NCBI GenBank assembly: GCA_028583605.1
Contig: CM053327.1
Span: 34,466,126 to 34,530,125, forward strand
DNA: 64,000 bases
DNA from: Dastarcus helophoroides
Taxonomy: Eukaryota > Arthropoda > Insecta > Coleoptera > Bothrideridae
Reading direction: 5' to 3'
Below are positions 13,456-26,959 of the stretch, piece after piece. The position numbers and the translations under genes are program-made. Numbering within the stretch: position 1 is the first letter of the stretch; each line of letters starts with the position of its first letter. Under the pieces are notes generated by a model that was not told the DNA's origin, did not search any database, and worked only from the letters and a program-made list of their open reading frames with translations.

Positions 13456-16400
13456 AGAAAGTTGGGTATTTGCTGTTTCATCAGTATTGCAGTTGTTTTC
13501 CATTGAAGTCTTCTCTAAAATTCAAAAATGTTCTCTTGGGGAACCCTGATCAAAATAATTCGGAGCTAAAAGTTTGGTCATTTAGTAGTTCATCAGTGTT
13601 TTAATTGTTTTGCCATGAAACATTCGCTCCTTAGAGATTGAGAATAACAAGTAAAATTAGGTTAAGTTGGGTATTTGGCTATTTGGTAGTGCATCTACCA
13701 ATTGTCTTCCCTCTACAATTCGCAAATGTCCTTATGGAGGTTCCTGATCAAAATAGTTTTGAGCTAAAACGTTGAGCATCTAGTAGTTAATCGCTATTTT
13801 AATTATTTGCTCACAAAAATTTTCTTAAAATTCACAAATGTGCTCTTGGAATTCCACAATCAAAATAATATTATGATAAAAAGTTGGGTATTTGCTGGTT
13901 TATCAGTATTGCAGTTATTTTCCCATAAAATCTTCTCTAAAATTCGCAAATGTTCTCATGGAAGATCCCAATCAAAATGATTTGAATGTAAAACTTTGGA
14001 CTTCTGGTAGTTTCAGTATTCTTGTTTTACCTCGAAACATTCTTATCTTGGAGATTGAAAAATCATAGGTAAAATAGTGTTATGGTAAAAAGTTGAGTAT
14101 TTGGAAGTGCATCTGTCAGTTGTTTTTCCATGAATTCTCCAAAATGTGCAACTGTGTCCATGGAGGTTTCCGTTCAAAATAGCTCTTGGATATTCACATA
14201 TACAATAAAAATATGTTAAAAAGTTGAGGATTCAGTGGTTCATCAGTACTACAGTTGGCACCTGCCAATTCTATTCACATCAAATCTCTAAAAGTCGTAA
14301 ATACCCTCATGAAGGTTCCTGATTAAGATAGTTTTGAACTAAAACATTGAGCATTTGGTAGTTCATCAGTATTTTAATTATTTGGTCACGAAAACTTCTC
14401 TAAAATTCACAAATGTGCTCTTGGAGATCCACAGACACAACAATATTATGTTAAAAAGTTTGGTATTTGGTGCTTCATCAATACTGCTGTGATTTTTCCA
14501 TGAAATATTCTCGAAAATTCGCAAATGTTCTCATGGAGGTTCCTGATCAAAATAGTTTTGAGCTAAAACGTTGAGCATTTGGTACTTCATCAGTATTTTA
14601 ATAATTTGGTCACAAAAACTTCTCTCTCTAAAATTCACAAATGTGCTATTGGAGGTCCATAGGCAAAATAATATTATGTTAAAAGTTTGGTATTTGGTGG
14701 TTCATCAGTATTGCAATTATTTTCCAATCAAATCTTCCCTAAAATTTGCAAATGTTCTCATGGAGGATCCCAATCAAAATAATTTGAAGGTAAAATTTTG
14801 GACTTTTGGTAACCTATCAGTATTCTTGTATTGCCTCAAAACAATTCTTCTTGGCGATTGAAAAATCATAGGTAAAATAATGTTATGATAAAAAGTTGAG
14901 TATTTGCAAGTGCATCTGTCAGTTGTTTTTCCATGAATTTCCCAAAGCGTGCAAATCGAGATTTTCCTTCAAAATAGTTTTAAGCTAAAACAAACGGGCT
15001 CTTAGAGATCCACAGACACAATAAAAATATGTTAAAAAGTTGGGGATTTAGTGGTTCATCAGTATTGCAGTTGGCACCTACCAATTTTATTCATATCAAA
15101 TCTCTAAAAGTCACAAATATCCTCATGAAGGTTCCTGATTAAAATAGTTTTGAGATAAAACTTTGTGCATTTGGTAGTTCAACAGTATTTTAATTATTTG
15201 GTCACGAAAACTTCTCTAAAATTCAGAAATGTGCTCTTGGAGATCCACAGACACAATAATATTTTTTTAAAAAGTTTGGTATTTGGTGGTTTATCAGTAT
15301 TGCTGTGATTTTCCCATGAAATATTCTCGAAAATTCACAAATGCTCTCATGGAGGTTCCTGATCAAAATAGTTTTGAGCTAAAACGTTGAGCATTTGGGA
15401 CTTCATCAGTATTTTAATTATTTGGTCACAAAAACTTCTCTCTCTAAAATTCACAAATGTGCTCTTGGAGGTCCACAGACACAATAAAATTATGTTAAAA
15501 AGTTTGGTATTTGGTGGTTCATTAGTATTGCAGATATTTTCCCATGAAATCTTCTGTAAAATTTGCAGATGTTCTCTTGGAGGATCCCAGTTTGAAGCTA
15601 AAACTTTGGACATTTGGTAGCTTATCAGTATTCTAATTGTCTTGCCTCGAAACATTCTCTCCTTGGCGATTGAAAATTAATAGGTAAAATAGTGTTATGG
15701 TAAAATGTTGAGTATTTTTGGAGGTGCATCTGTCAATTGTTTTTCCATGATTTCTCCAAAATGTGCAAATGTGCCCATGGAAGTGTCTGTTCAAAATAGT
15801 TTTAAGCTAAAACAAATGGGCTCTCGGAGATCCACAGTCATAAAAAAAATATGTTAAAAAGTTGAGGATTCAGTGTTTAATCAATATTGCAGTTGGCACC
15901 TGCCAATTCTATTCATATCAAGTCTTTAAAAGTCACAAATATCCTCATGAAGGTTCCCGATTAAAATAGTTTTGAGCTAAAACGTTGAGCATTTGGTAGT
16001 TCATCAGTATTTTAATTATTTGGTCACGAAAACTTCTCTAAAATTCACAAATGTGCTCTTGAAGATTCACGGACACAATAATATTATGTTAAAAAGTTTG
16101 GTATTTGGTGGTTCATCATTATTGCTGTGATTTTGCCGTGAAATCTTCTCTAGAATTCGCAAATGTTATGGAGGATCCTGATCAAAATAGTTTTGAGCTA
16201 AACAGTTGAGCAATGTGTTGTTAATCAGCACTTCAATAATTAAGCCACGAAAATATCTCTAAAATTCACAATTTGCTCTGGGGATCCACATGCCCAATAA
16301 TATTATGTTAAAAAGTTTGGTATTTGATAGTTCATCAGTATTGCACTTATTTTCCAAGAAATCTTCTCTAAAATTGGCAAATGTTCTCTTGAGGGATCCT

Positions 16401-19400
16401 GAGCAAAATAATGTGGAGCTAAAGCTTTGAGCATTTAGTGGCTCATTAGTATATTAATTTGTTTTGCCTCAAAACATTCTCTTCTGGGCGAATGAAAATC
16501 ATAGGCAAAATAATGTTATGTTAAGAAAGTTGGGTATTTGGAAGTGCATCTGCCAATTGTTTTTCCATGAATCTCCAAAATTCGCGAATGTTCTCGTGGA
16601 GGATTCGGATCAAAATAGTTTTCAGCTAAAATTTTGAGCATTTAGTACTTCATCAGTATTTTAACTATTTGGTCTCTAAAACTTCTCTAAAATTCACAAA
16701 TGTGCTCTTGGGAGGTCCACATGGCACAATAATATTATGTTAAAAAGCTTGGTATTTGGTGGTTTATTCAATACTGGCAGTTATTTCTCCCATGAATCTT
16801 CTCTAAAATTCGCAGATGTTCTCTGGAGGATCCTGATCAAAATATTTTGGAAGCTAAAACTTTGAGCATTTAGTAGCTCATCAGTATTTGAATTGTTTTA
16901 CTGGAAACATTCTCTTCTTGACGATTGAACAATCATAGGCAAAATAATGTTATGTTTAAAAGTTGGGTACTTTACAATACATCTACCAACTTCTATTCCC
17001 ATGAAATTCTCTAAAATTCGAAATGTCCTTATGGAGGATCCACATCAAATAATTTTAAACTTAAACGTTGGGGATTTAGTAGTTCCTAGTATTTCAATTA
17101 TTTGGTCACGAAAATTTTCTCTAACATTCATAATATGCTCTTGGAACGTCCACAGCAAAATATTATTATGTTAAAAAATTGGGCATTTGGTGGTTCATTA
17201 GTACTGCAGTTATTTTCCTGTAAAATCTTCTCTAAAATTCGCAGATATTCTCTTGGAGGATCCTGATCAAAATATTTTGAAGCTAAAACTTTGAGCATTT
17301 AGTAGCTCATCAGTATTTGAATTGTTTTACTTCGAAACATTCTGTTATTGACGATTGAATAATCATAGGCAAAATAATGTTATGTTAAAAAGTTGAGTAT
17401 TTGGCAGTACATCTGCCAATTCTATTCCCATGAATTCTCTAAAATTTGAAAATATCCTTATGGAGGATCCTCATTAAAATAATTGTAAACTAAAACGTTG
17501 GGCATTTAGTAGTTCCTTACTATTTCAATTATTTGGTGACGAAAATTTCTCTAAAATTCAGAAATGTGCTCTTGGACGTCCACAGCCAAAATATTATTAT
17601 GTTAAAAAATTAGGTATTTGATAGTTCATCAGTATTGCAGTTATTTTTCCATGAAATCTTCTCTAAAATTAATAAATCTTCTCATGGAGGATCTCGATGA
17701 AAATATTTTAGAACTAAAACTTTGGGCATTTAGTAGCCCATCAATATTTTAATTGTTTTGCCTCAAAACATTCTCTTCTTGGCGAATGAAAAATCATAGG
17801 CAAAGTAATGTTATGTTAAAAAGTTGGGTAATTGGAAGTGCATCTGCCAATTGTTTTTCCATGAAATCTCTAAAATTCGCAAATGTTCTCATGGACGGTC
17901 CTGATCAAAAGAGTTTTCAGCTAAACATTGAGCATGTAGTTGTTAATCAGCACTTCAATAATTAAGCCACGAAAATATCTCTAAAATTCACAAATTTGCT
18001 CTGGGGATCCACATGCCCAATAATATTATGTTAAAAAGTTTGGTATTTGATAGTTCATCAGTATTGCACTTATTTTCCCAAGAAATCTTCTCTAAAATTG
18101 GCAAATGTTCTCTTGAGGGATCCTGAGCAAAATAATGTGGAGCTAAAGCTTTGAGCATTTAGTGGCTCATTAGTATATTAATTGTTTTGCCTCAAAACAT
18201 TCTCTTCTGGGCGAATGAAAAATCATAGGCAAAATAATGTTATGTTAAAAAGTTGGGTATTTGGAAGTGCATCTGCCAATTGTTTTTCCATGAAATCTCC
18301 AAAATTCGCGAATGTTCTCGTGGAGGATTCTGATCAAAATAGTTTTCAGCTAAAATTTTGAGCATTTAGTACTTCATCAGTATTTTAACTATTTGGTCTC
18401 TAAAACTTCTCTAAAATTCACAAATGTGCTCTTGGAGGTCCACATGTACAATAATATTATGTTAAAAAGCTTGGTATTTGGTGGTTTATCAATACTGCAG
18501 TTATTCTCGTATGAAATCTTTTCTAAAATTCGCAGATGTTCTCTTGGAGGATCCTGATCAAAATATTTTGAAGCTAAAACTTTGAGCATTTAGTAGCTCA
18601 TCAGTATTTAAATTGTTTTACCTGGAAACATTCTCTTCTTGACGATTGAACAATCATAGGCAAAATAATGTTATGTTTAAAAGTTGGGTACTTAACAATA
18701 CATCTACCAACTTTATTCCCATGAAATCTCTAAAATTCGCAAATGTCCTTATGGAGGATCCACATCAAAATAATTTTAAACTTAAACGTTGGGGATTTAG
18801 TAGTTCCCTAGTATTTCAATTATTTGGTCACTAAAATTTCTCTAACATTCATAAATATGCTCTTGGACGTCCCAAGCAAAATATTATTATGTTAAAAAAT
18901 TGGGCATTTGGTAGTTCATCAGTATTTCAGTTATTTTCTCATGAAATCTTCTTTAAAATTAACAAATCTTCTCATGGAGGATCTTGATAAAAATATTTTA
19001 GAACTAAAACTTTGGGCATTTAGTAGCCCATCAATATTTTAATTGTTTGGCCTCAGAACATTCTCTTCTTGGCGAATGAAAAATCATAGGCAAGATAATG
19101 TTATGTTAAAAAGTTGGGTAATTGGAAGTGCATCTGCCAATTGTTTTTCCATGAAATCTCCAAAATTCGCGAATGTTCTCGTGGAGGATTCTGATCAAAA
19201 TAGTTTTCAGCTAAAATTTTGAGCATTTAGTACTTCATCAGTATTTTAATTATTTGGTCTCTAAAACTTCTCTAAAATTCACAAATGTGCTCTTGGAGGT
19301 CCACATGCACAATAATATTATGTTAAAAAGCTTGGTATTTGGTGGTTTACCAATACTGCAGTTATTCTCCCATGAAATCTTCTCTAAAATTCGCAGATAT

Positions 19401-22400
19401 TCTCTTGGAGGATCCTGATCAAAATATTTTGAAGCTAAAACTTTGAGCATTTAGTAGCTCATCAGTATTTAAATTATTTTAACTGGAAACAGCCTCTTCT
19501 TGACGATTGAACAATCATAGGCAAAATAATGTTATGTTTAAAAGTTGGGTACTTAACAATACATCTACCAACTCTATTCCCATGAAATCTCTAAAATTCG
19601 CAAATGTCCTTATGGAGGATCCACATCAAAATAATTTTAAAACTTAAACGTTGGGGATTTAGTAGTTCCTTAGTATTTCAATTATTTGGTCACTAAAATT
19701 TCTCTAACATTCATAAATATGCTCTTGGACGTCCACAAGCAAAATATTATTATGTTAAAAAATTGGGCATTTGGTAGTTCATCAGTATTTCAGTTATTTT
19801 CTCATGAAATCTTCTCTAAAATTAACAAATCTTTTCATGGAGGATTTTGATGAAAATATTTTGGAACTAAAACTTTGGGCATTTAGTAGCCCATCAGTAT
19901 TTTAATTGTTTTGCCTCAAAACATTCTCTTCTTGGCAAATGAAAAATCATAGGCAAAATAATATTATGTGAAAAAGTTAGGAATTTGGAAGTGCATCTGT
20001 CAATTCTTTCCATGAAATCTTTAAAATTCGCAAAGGTTCTCATGGAGGATATTGATCAAAATAGTTTTGAGCTAAAACGTTGAGCATTTAGTACTTCATC
20101 AGTATTTTAATTATTTGGTCACAAAAACTTCTCTAAAATTCATATATGTGCTCTTGGAGGTCCACAGGCACAATAATATTATGTTTAAAAGTTTGATATT
20201 TAGTGGTTCATCAGTACTACACTTATTTTTTCATGAAATCTTCTCTAAAATTCGCAGATGTTCTCTTGGAGGATCCTGATCAAAATAATTTGGAGTTAAA
20301 ATTTTGAACGTTTAGTAGCTCATTACTATTTTAATATTATTAGATGTAATGTATTAAAATGTTTTGTCTCAAAACATTCCTTCCTTGACGATTGAAAAAT
20401 CATAGGCAAAATAATGTTATCTTGAAAAGTTGGGTATTTGGAAGTGCATCTGTCAATTGTTTTTTCATGAAACCTCCAAAATTGGCAAATGTCCTCAAGC
20501 AGGTTGCCGATTAAAATAGTTTCGAGTTACAACTTTGGTCATTTGGTAGTTCTTCAGTATGTTAATTACACGATCATAAAAATTTCTCTAAAATTCACAA
20601 ATGTGCTCTTGGAGGTCCAAAGACAAAATAATAATATGTTAAAAATTTAGATATTTGCGAGTTTATCAGTATTGCAGTTATTTTTCTATGAAATATTATC
20701 TAAAAGCAAATTTTCTCTTAGAGAATCCTGATGGAAATAATTTTCAGCTTAAACATTGAGCATTTAGTGGTTCATCACTATTTCAATTATTTGATCACGA
20801 AAAATTCTCTAAAATTCATAATTGTGCAGTTATTTTCCCATGAAATCTTCCCTACCATTCGAAAATGTTCTCTTAGAGGATCCTGATCAAAATAATTTGG
20901 AGCTAAAACTTTGAACATTTAATAGCTCATCAGTAATCAACTTGTTTCGTCTTGATACATTATGTTATGTTAAAAAGTTGGGTATTTGGAAGTGTTTTCC
21001 CATGAAATCTCTAATATTCGAAAATGTCCTCATACAGGTTGCCGATCAAAATAGTTTTGAATTAAAACATTGAGCATTTCTTAGTTCATCAGCATTTTAA
21101 TTATTTGGTCACAAAAACTTCTCTTAAATTCACAAATGCGCTCTTGGAGGTCGAAAGGCAAAATAATAATATGTTAAAAAGTTAAATATTTGGTAGTTCA
21201 TCAGTATTACAGTTATTTTTTCATGAAATCTTCTCTAAAAGACGTAAATGTTTTTTTAGAGAATCCTGATGCAAGTAATTTTCAGCTAAACGTTAAACAT
21301 TAAGTAGTTTATCACTATTTCAATTATTTGATCACGAAAATATCTCTAAAATTCATAAGTTTGCAGTTATTTTCCAAAGAAATTTTTCCTACAATTTGGA
21401 AATGTTCTCTTGGAGGATCCTGATTAAAATAATTTGGAGCTAAAACTGTCAACATTTAATAGGTTATCGGTAATCAACTTGTTTTGCCTCGATACAATAT
21501 GTTGTGTTAAAAATTTGGGTATTTGGAAGTGCACCTGTCAATTGTTTTCCCATGAAATCTCTAAAATTCGAAAATGTTCTCATACAGGTTGCCGATCAAA
21601 ATAGTTTTGATTTTAAACATTGAGCATTTCTTAGTTCATCAGCATTTCAATTATTTGGTCACAAAAATTTCTCTAAAATTCACAAGTGTGCTCTTGGATG
21701 TTCAAAGTCAAAATAATAATATGGTAAAAAGTTAGATATTTGATAGTTCATCAGTATTGCAGTTATTTTTCCATGAAATATTCTCTAATAGTCGCAAATT
21801 TTCTCTTGGAGAATTCATATGAAAATAATTTTCAGCTTAAACATTAAGCATTTAGTGGTTCATCACTATTTCAATTATTTGATCACGAAAAACTCTCTAA
21901 AATTTATAAGTGTGCAGTTATTTTCCCATGAAATCTTCCCTACAATTCAAAAATGTTTTCTTGGAGGATCCTGATCAAAATAATTTGGAGCTAAAACTTT
22001 GAACATTTAATACCTCATCAGTAATCAACTTGTTTTGCCCCGATACATTATGTTATGTTAAAAGGTTGGGTATTTGGAAGTGCACCTGTCCATTGTTTTT
22101 CCATGAAATCTCTAAAATACGAAAATGTCCTCATACAGGTTGCCGATCAAAATAGTTTTGATCCAAAACATTGAGCATTTATTAGTTTATCAGAATTTTA
22201 ATTATTTGATCACAAAAACTTCTCTAAAATTTACAAACGTGTTCTTGGAGTTCCAAAGGCAAAATAATAATATGTTAAAAAGTTAGATATTGGTGGTTCA
22301 TCAGTATTGCAGTTATTTTTCCATGAAATCTGCTCTAAAGGACGCAAATGTTCTCTTAGAGAATCCTGATGGAAATCATTTTCAGCTAAAACATTTAGCA

Positions 22401-22518
22401 TTTAGTGGTTCATCACTATTTCAATTTAACTGTTTAATTACAGAACATTTAATTGGTCATTTGTCAAAACTAGATGAAAGTAAAGTCACGCCGAGGACGT
22501 TTGTATCTATGGATGTTG

Positions 22519-22663
22519 CGATGCAACCCGTGATACAAGCTTTGCCTCATCTACGTGAACTTTGCAATTGCAGTCTAATTTTCATTAGATTCTAATGAAA
22601 TAAGATTTCAATTGCATCGTAATGAACTTGTATATATTCGTATATACAAGGCTTATTATCTCA
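22519..22663 (+). mobile_element. 145-bp fold-back element, copy 2 (nested)
   Basis: This is the reverse complement of 5337-5481 with few differences and both palindromes kept. It lies inside the hammerhead-bearing insert, without an obvious separate target duplication. It may be a nested insertion, or a part of that element that also moved alone. Confidence 0.6.
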
Positions 22664-22804
22664 GCAGAGAGTAATGCTTCAATTAGCATGTAGCAAAAAT
22701 GTTTGCGTAATAAACAGTTAAAAGTCAGTTACAAGTCACCCAATGGAGGTTTGCTCTCTTGGATACTTATACGACTGACTAACGGCTTTAAATTGGAAGT
22801 GTAT

Positions 22805-22867
22805 ACAACCACCGTACCATGCTGACGAGGCCAAGGAAGGACGAAACTAGTCTATGGTTGCGGTTGT
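22805..22867 (+). ncRNA. Hammerhead ribozyme motif, type I
   Basis: CTGACGA (22822-22828), stem II GGCC-AAGGAA-GGAC with one G-A mismatch, GAAA (22843-22846), minimal stem III in the palindrome ACTAGT, GUC cleavage after 22852. Stem I is ACCATG with TATGGT, an internal loop, then ACAACC with GGTTGT. The self-complementary stem III region fits the dimeric hammerheads reported from animal elements. Confidence 0.85.
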
Positions 22868-25694
22868 ACATATTTTCAATTTAAAGCACGTTTAACTGTT
22901 TAATTACAGAACATTTAATTGGTCATTTGTCAAAACTATTTCAATTATTTGATCACGAAAAATTCTCGAAAATTCATAAGGGTGTAGTTATTTTCTCATG
23001 AACTCTTCCCTACAATTCAAAAATGTTTTCTTGGAGGATCCTGATCAAAATAATTTGGAGCTAAAACTTTGAACATTTAATACCTCATCAGTAATCAATT
23101 TGTTTTGCCTCGATACATTATGTTATGTTAAAAAGTTGGGTATTTGGAAGTGCACCTGTCCATTGTTTTCTCATGAAATCTCTAAAATTCGAAAATGTCC
23201 TCATACAGGTTGCCGATCAAAATAGTTTTAATCTAAAACATTAAGCATTTCTTAGTTCATTAGCATTTTAATTATTTGGTCACAAAAATTTACAAATGTG
23301 CTCTTGGAGGTCCGAAGTCAAAATAATAATATGTTAAAATGTTAGATATTTGGCAGTTCATCAGTATTGCAGTTATTTTTTCATGAAATCTTTTCTAAAA
23401 GTCGCAAATGTTCTCTTAGAGAATCCTGATGAAAATAATTTTTAGCTAAAACGTTGAGCATTTAGTTGTTCATCACCATTTCAATTATTTCATTACGAAA
23501 AATGTTCCAAAATTCAAAAGTGTGCAGTTATTTTCCCATGAAATATTTCCCACAATTCAAAAATGTTCTCTTGGAGGATCCTGATCAAAATAATTTGGAG
23601 CTAAAAGTTTGAACATCTAATAACTCATCAGCAATAAACTTGTTTTGCCTCGATATATTATGTTATGTCAAAAAGTTGGGTATTTGGAAGTGCACCTGTC
23701 CATTGTTTTCCCATGAAATCTCTAAAATTCGACAATATCCTCATACAGGTTGCCGATCAAAATAATTTTAAACTAAAACATTGAGCATTTATTAGTTCAT
23801 CGGAATTTTAATTATTTAGTCACAAAAACTTCTCTAAAATTTACAAACGTTCTCTTGGAGGTCCAAAGGAAAAATAATAATATGTTAAAAGTTAGATATT
23901 TGATAGTTCATCAGTGTTGCAGTTATTTTTCCATGAAATCTTCTCTAACAGACGCAAATGTTCTCTTAGAGAATCCTGATGGAAACAATTTTCAGCTAAA
24001 TGTTGAGCATTTAGTAGTTCATCACTATTTCAATTATTGGATCACGAAAAAATTTCTAAAATTCATCAGTTTTTAGTTATTTTTCCATGAAATCTTCCCT
24101 ACAATTCGAAAATGTTCTCTTGGAGGATCCTGATCAAAATAATTTGGAGCTAAAACTTTGGACATTTGGTAGCTCATCAGTAATCAACTCGTTTTGCCTC
24201 GATACTTTATGTTATATTAAAAAGTTGGGTATTTGGAAGTGCACCTGTGAATTGTTTTCCCATAAAATCTCTAAAATTCAAAAATGTCCTTATACAGGTT
24301 GCCGATCAAAGTAGTTTTGATCTAAGACATTGAACATTTCTTAGTTCAATAGCATTTTAATTATTTGGTCACAAAAAATTTTGTAAAATTCACAAATGTG
24401 CTCTTGGAGGTCCAAAGTCTAAATAATAATTTGTTAAAAAGTTTGATATTTGGTAGTTAATCAGTATTGTAGTTATTTTTCCAAGAAATTTTCTCTAAAA
24501 GACGCAAATGTTCTTTTAGAGAATCCTGATAAAAATAATTTTCAGCTAAAACGTTGAACATTTATTAGTTCGTCACTATTTCAACTATTTGATCACGAAA
24601 AGTTCTCTAACTTCATAAGTATGCGCTTGGAGATCTACAGGCAAAATAAAATTGTGCTAAAAAGTTGGGTATTGTGGTGGTTCATCAGTATTCTAGTTCC
24701 TTTTCCATGAAATCTTTCCTACTACGGAGTGATTTAAATTCAAAATTTCAAAAGGATCATCAAAATAACCACGTCACAATTCTAAACTTGAAGTGTAAAA
24801 TTAAAAATACAACAAAAAATAAATAATGAAAGTGGAATTTTGAGAAAAAGATGAAAACTTTGATACTGAAAAAAAATTCGTAAAAGAAGTGAATAAGAGT
24901 TGACAGACGTTTCAGGAAAAAGGCTGAGATTGACAGTTTAAATTTAAAACTTCCAAAAAATGTCGACGTAAAGCCGATGCTCTAACAGAAAAATTTTCTA
25001 TGTAAATCTAAAATTTTTAGAAAAAAGACCAAATTTTTAATTAGGAATCGAAATTTCTAATAAAAGTTTAATTTCCAAATAGAAGTTTCAAAGAAAACGC
25101 AGTAATTGAAGATGTGAACTTGGAATTAAATATGCGAAAATTTGAAATTATAAAAAAATTAAAAAACCGAGATAGATCGAACGAAAGCTGACGCTTCCAA
25201 ATTTGGAATCGAAATTTCAGAATAGTTTTAGGAAATAAGAGGCCTCGATAAGTCTCTTCAACAAGGGCCTATTGGTTCGTAGCTACCCACTGTTCATTTC
25301 TCTATTAGATATCAAGATTAATATCGAATTTTTCTGAAAAACGTCGATTTTATAATCAAAATTTTGGGGAAAAAACAGAATTTTAAATTTAAACTGAAGA
25401 TTGCTTAAAGTCGATTGGATGAAATTAATTTAAAAAAAATCTGTTTAAACTACCAATTTTGAGAAAGAAGCTTAAATTTGGAAACTTAATTCGAGATTTA
25501 ACTGAAAATTTCGATTTTAATGCTGAAATTACAAAAACAATTAAAGCTTTTAAATTGAAAAAGAAAAAATTCCATAAAACACTTGAAATTTATAACACAT
25601 ATAAACGAATTTTTGAGTTTGAAATCTAACCATGGATTTTGAGGAAAAAAGCCAAAATTTCGAAAAAAAAGGATCGAAATTTTGAAGTCAAAAA

Positions 25695-25775
25695 ACGCTA
25701 ATAACCAACAAAGATTAAAAAATACAACAGAGGTTGCTCTAGAGCAGAGCAACCTCTGTTGTGTTTTTTTTTTTT
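25695..25775. mobile_element. Fold-back MITE M1, internal fragment
   Basis: ACAACAGAGGTTGCTCT and its perfect inverse flank a 5-base centre (25714-25763). The outer terminal repeats are lost. Confidence 0.6.
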
Positions 25776-26166
25776 TCGAAAAAACTGATAATTTGGTATT
25801 TTTTCTCGAATTTTCAAAATAATCACACTGAACTCGAATATTCGAATTTTTCTAGAAATTCTACTTAAAAACTCTAGATATCGCTGGAAGTTCAAAATTC
25901 GAAATTTTAACACTCGTTTCTAATATATTTTTAAAGTGACAACTTCAGGCGCATTGGGTGTTTTTGCATAGGGGGGAAAATTATGGTTTCACGTCACCAT
26001 CACGTTTACTTCCGTCACCAACATGCTCTAATGTCAACACTAGTATGTAACTTAGTTGATTATTTTAATTATTCGAGTAAGTGGCACTTTCTTTTTTTTT
26101 TCTCTCTTTCTCTTGATTATTTTTAATATTAAAAAACGCTCTCCAGCAGGCCTTTTGCAATCTTCC

Positions 26167-26258
26167 CTCTGAAGATGATAGCTTAATTATCGAAACGCAT
26201 TAGAATAACTTTGTTGTATTTTTTAATCTTTCTTGATTTCAGGGGATAAGATTTTTAT
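26167..26258 (+). mobile_element. Fold-back MITE M1, right half only
   Basis: It begins CTCTGAAGATGATAGC and ends TTTCAGGGGATAAGATTTTTA, matching the right arm of the family. The left arm is missing. Confidence 0.6.
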
Positions 26259-26529
26259 ATCAAGGCTTTTTATCTAAAGGTATAGAAAATCCTTGGCCTC
26301 CTTTGTCAATTAAAAACTGCTTACGATAAAACCAAGGATAATTTTCGTATTTTCAATAGAGTATCTTAAAAAGTCATCGAGAGTTAGCTTAATTTGTACT
26401 CTGTGTGCAAAAAGCACATTTCAATCATTTACGTGGTTGATATCCATAGAGTTTTGGCGTCAGCTGAGTATGGAAGTCGAGTTGTACGTGTAGGGCACGA
26501 GGGGTCTAAAATATTCATGGAGAAACGGC

Positions 26530-26601
26530 GGGTGCTGTATCGACCCGTGGCACCCCGGACTTTCCACCCTCTACTACCGTCGGCGTCTACCTGAATGAAA
26601 G
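26530..26601 (+). other. Candidate upstream leader exon with strong donor
   Basis: A locally GC-rich segment ends in GAAAG|GTGAGT at 26601/26602, a strong 5' splice site on the same strand as ChAT and VAChT. The frame across it (from 26394) has no recognisable domain. It could be a distal non-coding exon of the cholinergic locus or of something else, or chance. Confidence 0.25.
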
Positions 26602-26959
26602 GTGAGTTTAGCCATTTTATTTCGGATGATGAACTTGCCCTTTGCCTGTGTCCTTTGAGAAAGGAAATATTTCATTTTAAACACATTAGCACAAATTAAA
26701 ATTTATCGCTGCCTCCGAACCAGTCACAAACTGAAACTAATTTAGGTTAGACCAAATTACATTTTCATTAATTTCTGGTTAATTGGCATGCATTTAACTT
26801 AGTATATTTGGAACCTGGATACTCTTATATTTTATTACAAGAAATAAGAAACGATGTGAATATTTTTCGCCCTTTCTTAAGGCCTTCAGTGCTGATGACG
26901 CACCGAAATGCAAGAGTTTCCAGAGGTAGGGATGACGCACTGGTGCATCATGTCTTTTT

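Larger units (their letters stand above)
22427..22934 (+). mobile_element. Second hammerhead-bearing element inserted in the satellite
   Basis: It splits a monomer of the 108-bp satellite and is flanked by a 12-bp duplication, ACTATTTCAATT, at 22415-22426 and 22935-22946. A 45-bp direct repeat starts at 22428 and again at 22894, so the insert is one 466-bp unit plus 45 bp of the next. This is what insertion of a copy of a circular or tandem RNA would leave. It carries a hammerhead motif (22805-22867) and encloses a 145-bp repeat also found at 5337-5481. It has no coding frame. Its unit sequence is unlike the 47 kb family apart from the ribozyme core. Confidence 0.8.
13458..24725 (+). repeat. 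11.3-kb satellite, ~108-bp monomer with higher-order units
   Basis: Monomers share ...TCATCAGTATT, CCATGAAATCTTCTCTAAAATTCGCAAATGTTCTC, GGATCCTGATCAAAATA and GAGCATTTAGTAG blocks. Four monomer types alternate, so the GCATCTGCCAATT landmark returns every ~430 bp (16546, 16979, 17409, 17840, 18269, 18700, 19130, 19560), with a stronger ~860-bp repeat. The left part (13.5-16.5 kb) repeats at about 805-820 bp. From about 20.5 kb rightwards it changes to a ~545-bp unit. One 508-bp hammerhead element interrupts it. Open frames inside are repeat translations. Confidence 0.95.
24726..26393. repeat. AT-rich degenerate TCGAAA-like sequence
   Basis: Loose AAATTTCGA/GTCGAAATT motifs without clear periodicity, plus MITE fragments at 25.7 and 26.2 kb. 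A dispersed repeat at 25965-26055 (GGGGGAAAA...TGGTTTCACGTCACCA...CACCAACATGCTCTA) has a second copy at 62580-62668. Confidence 0.5.
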
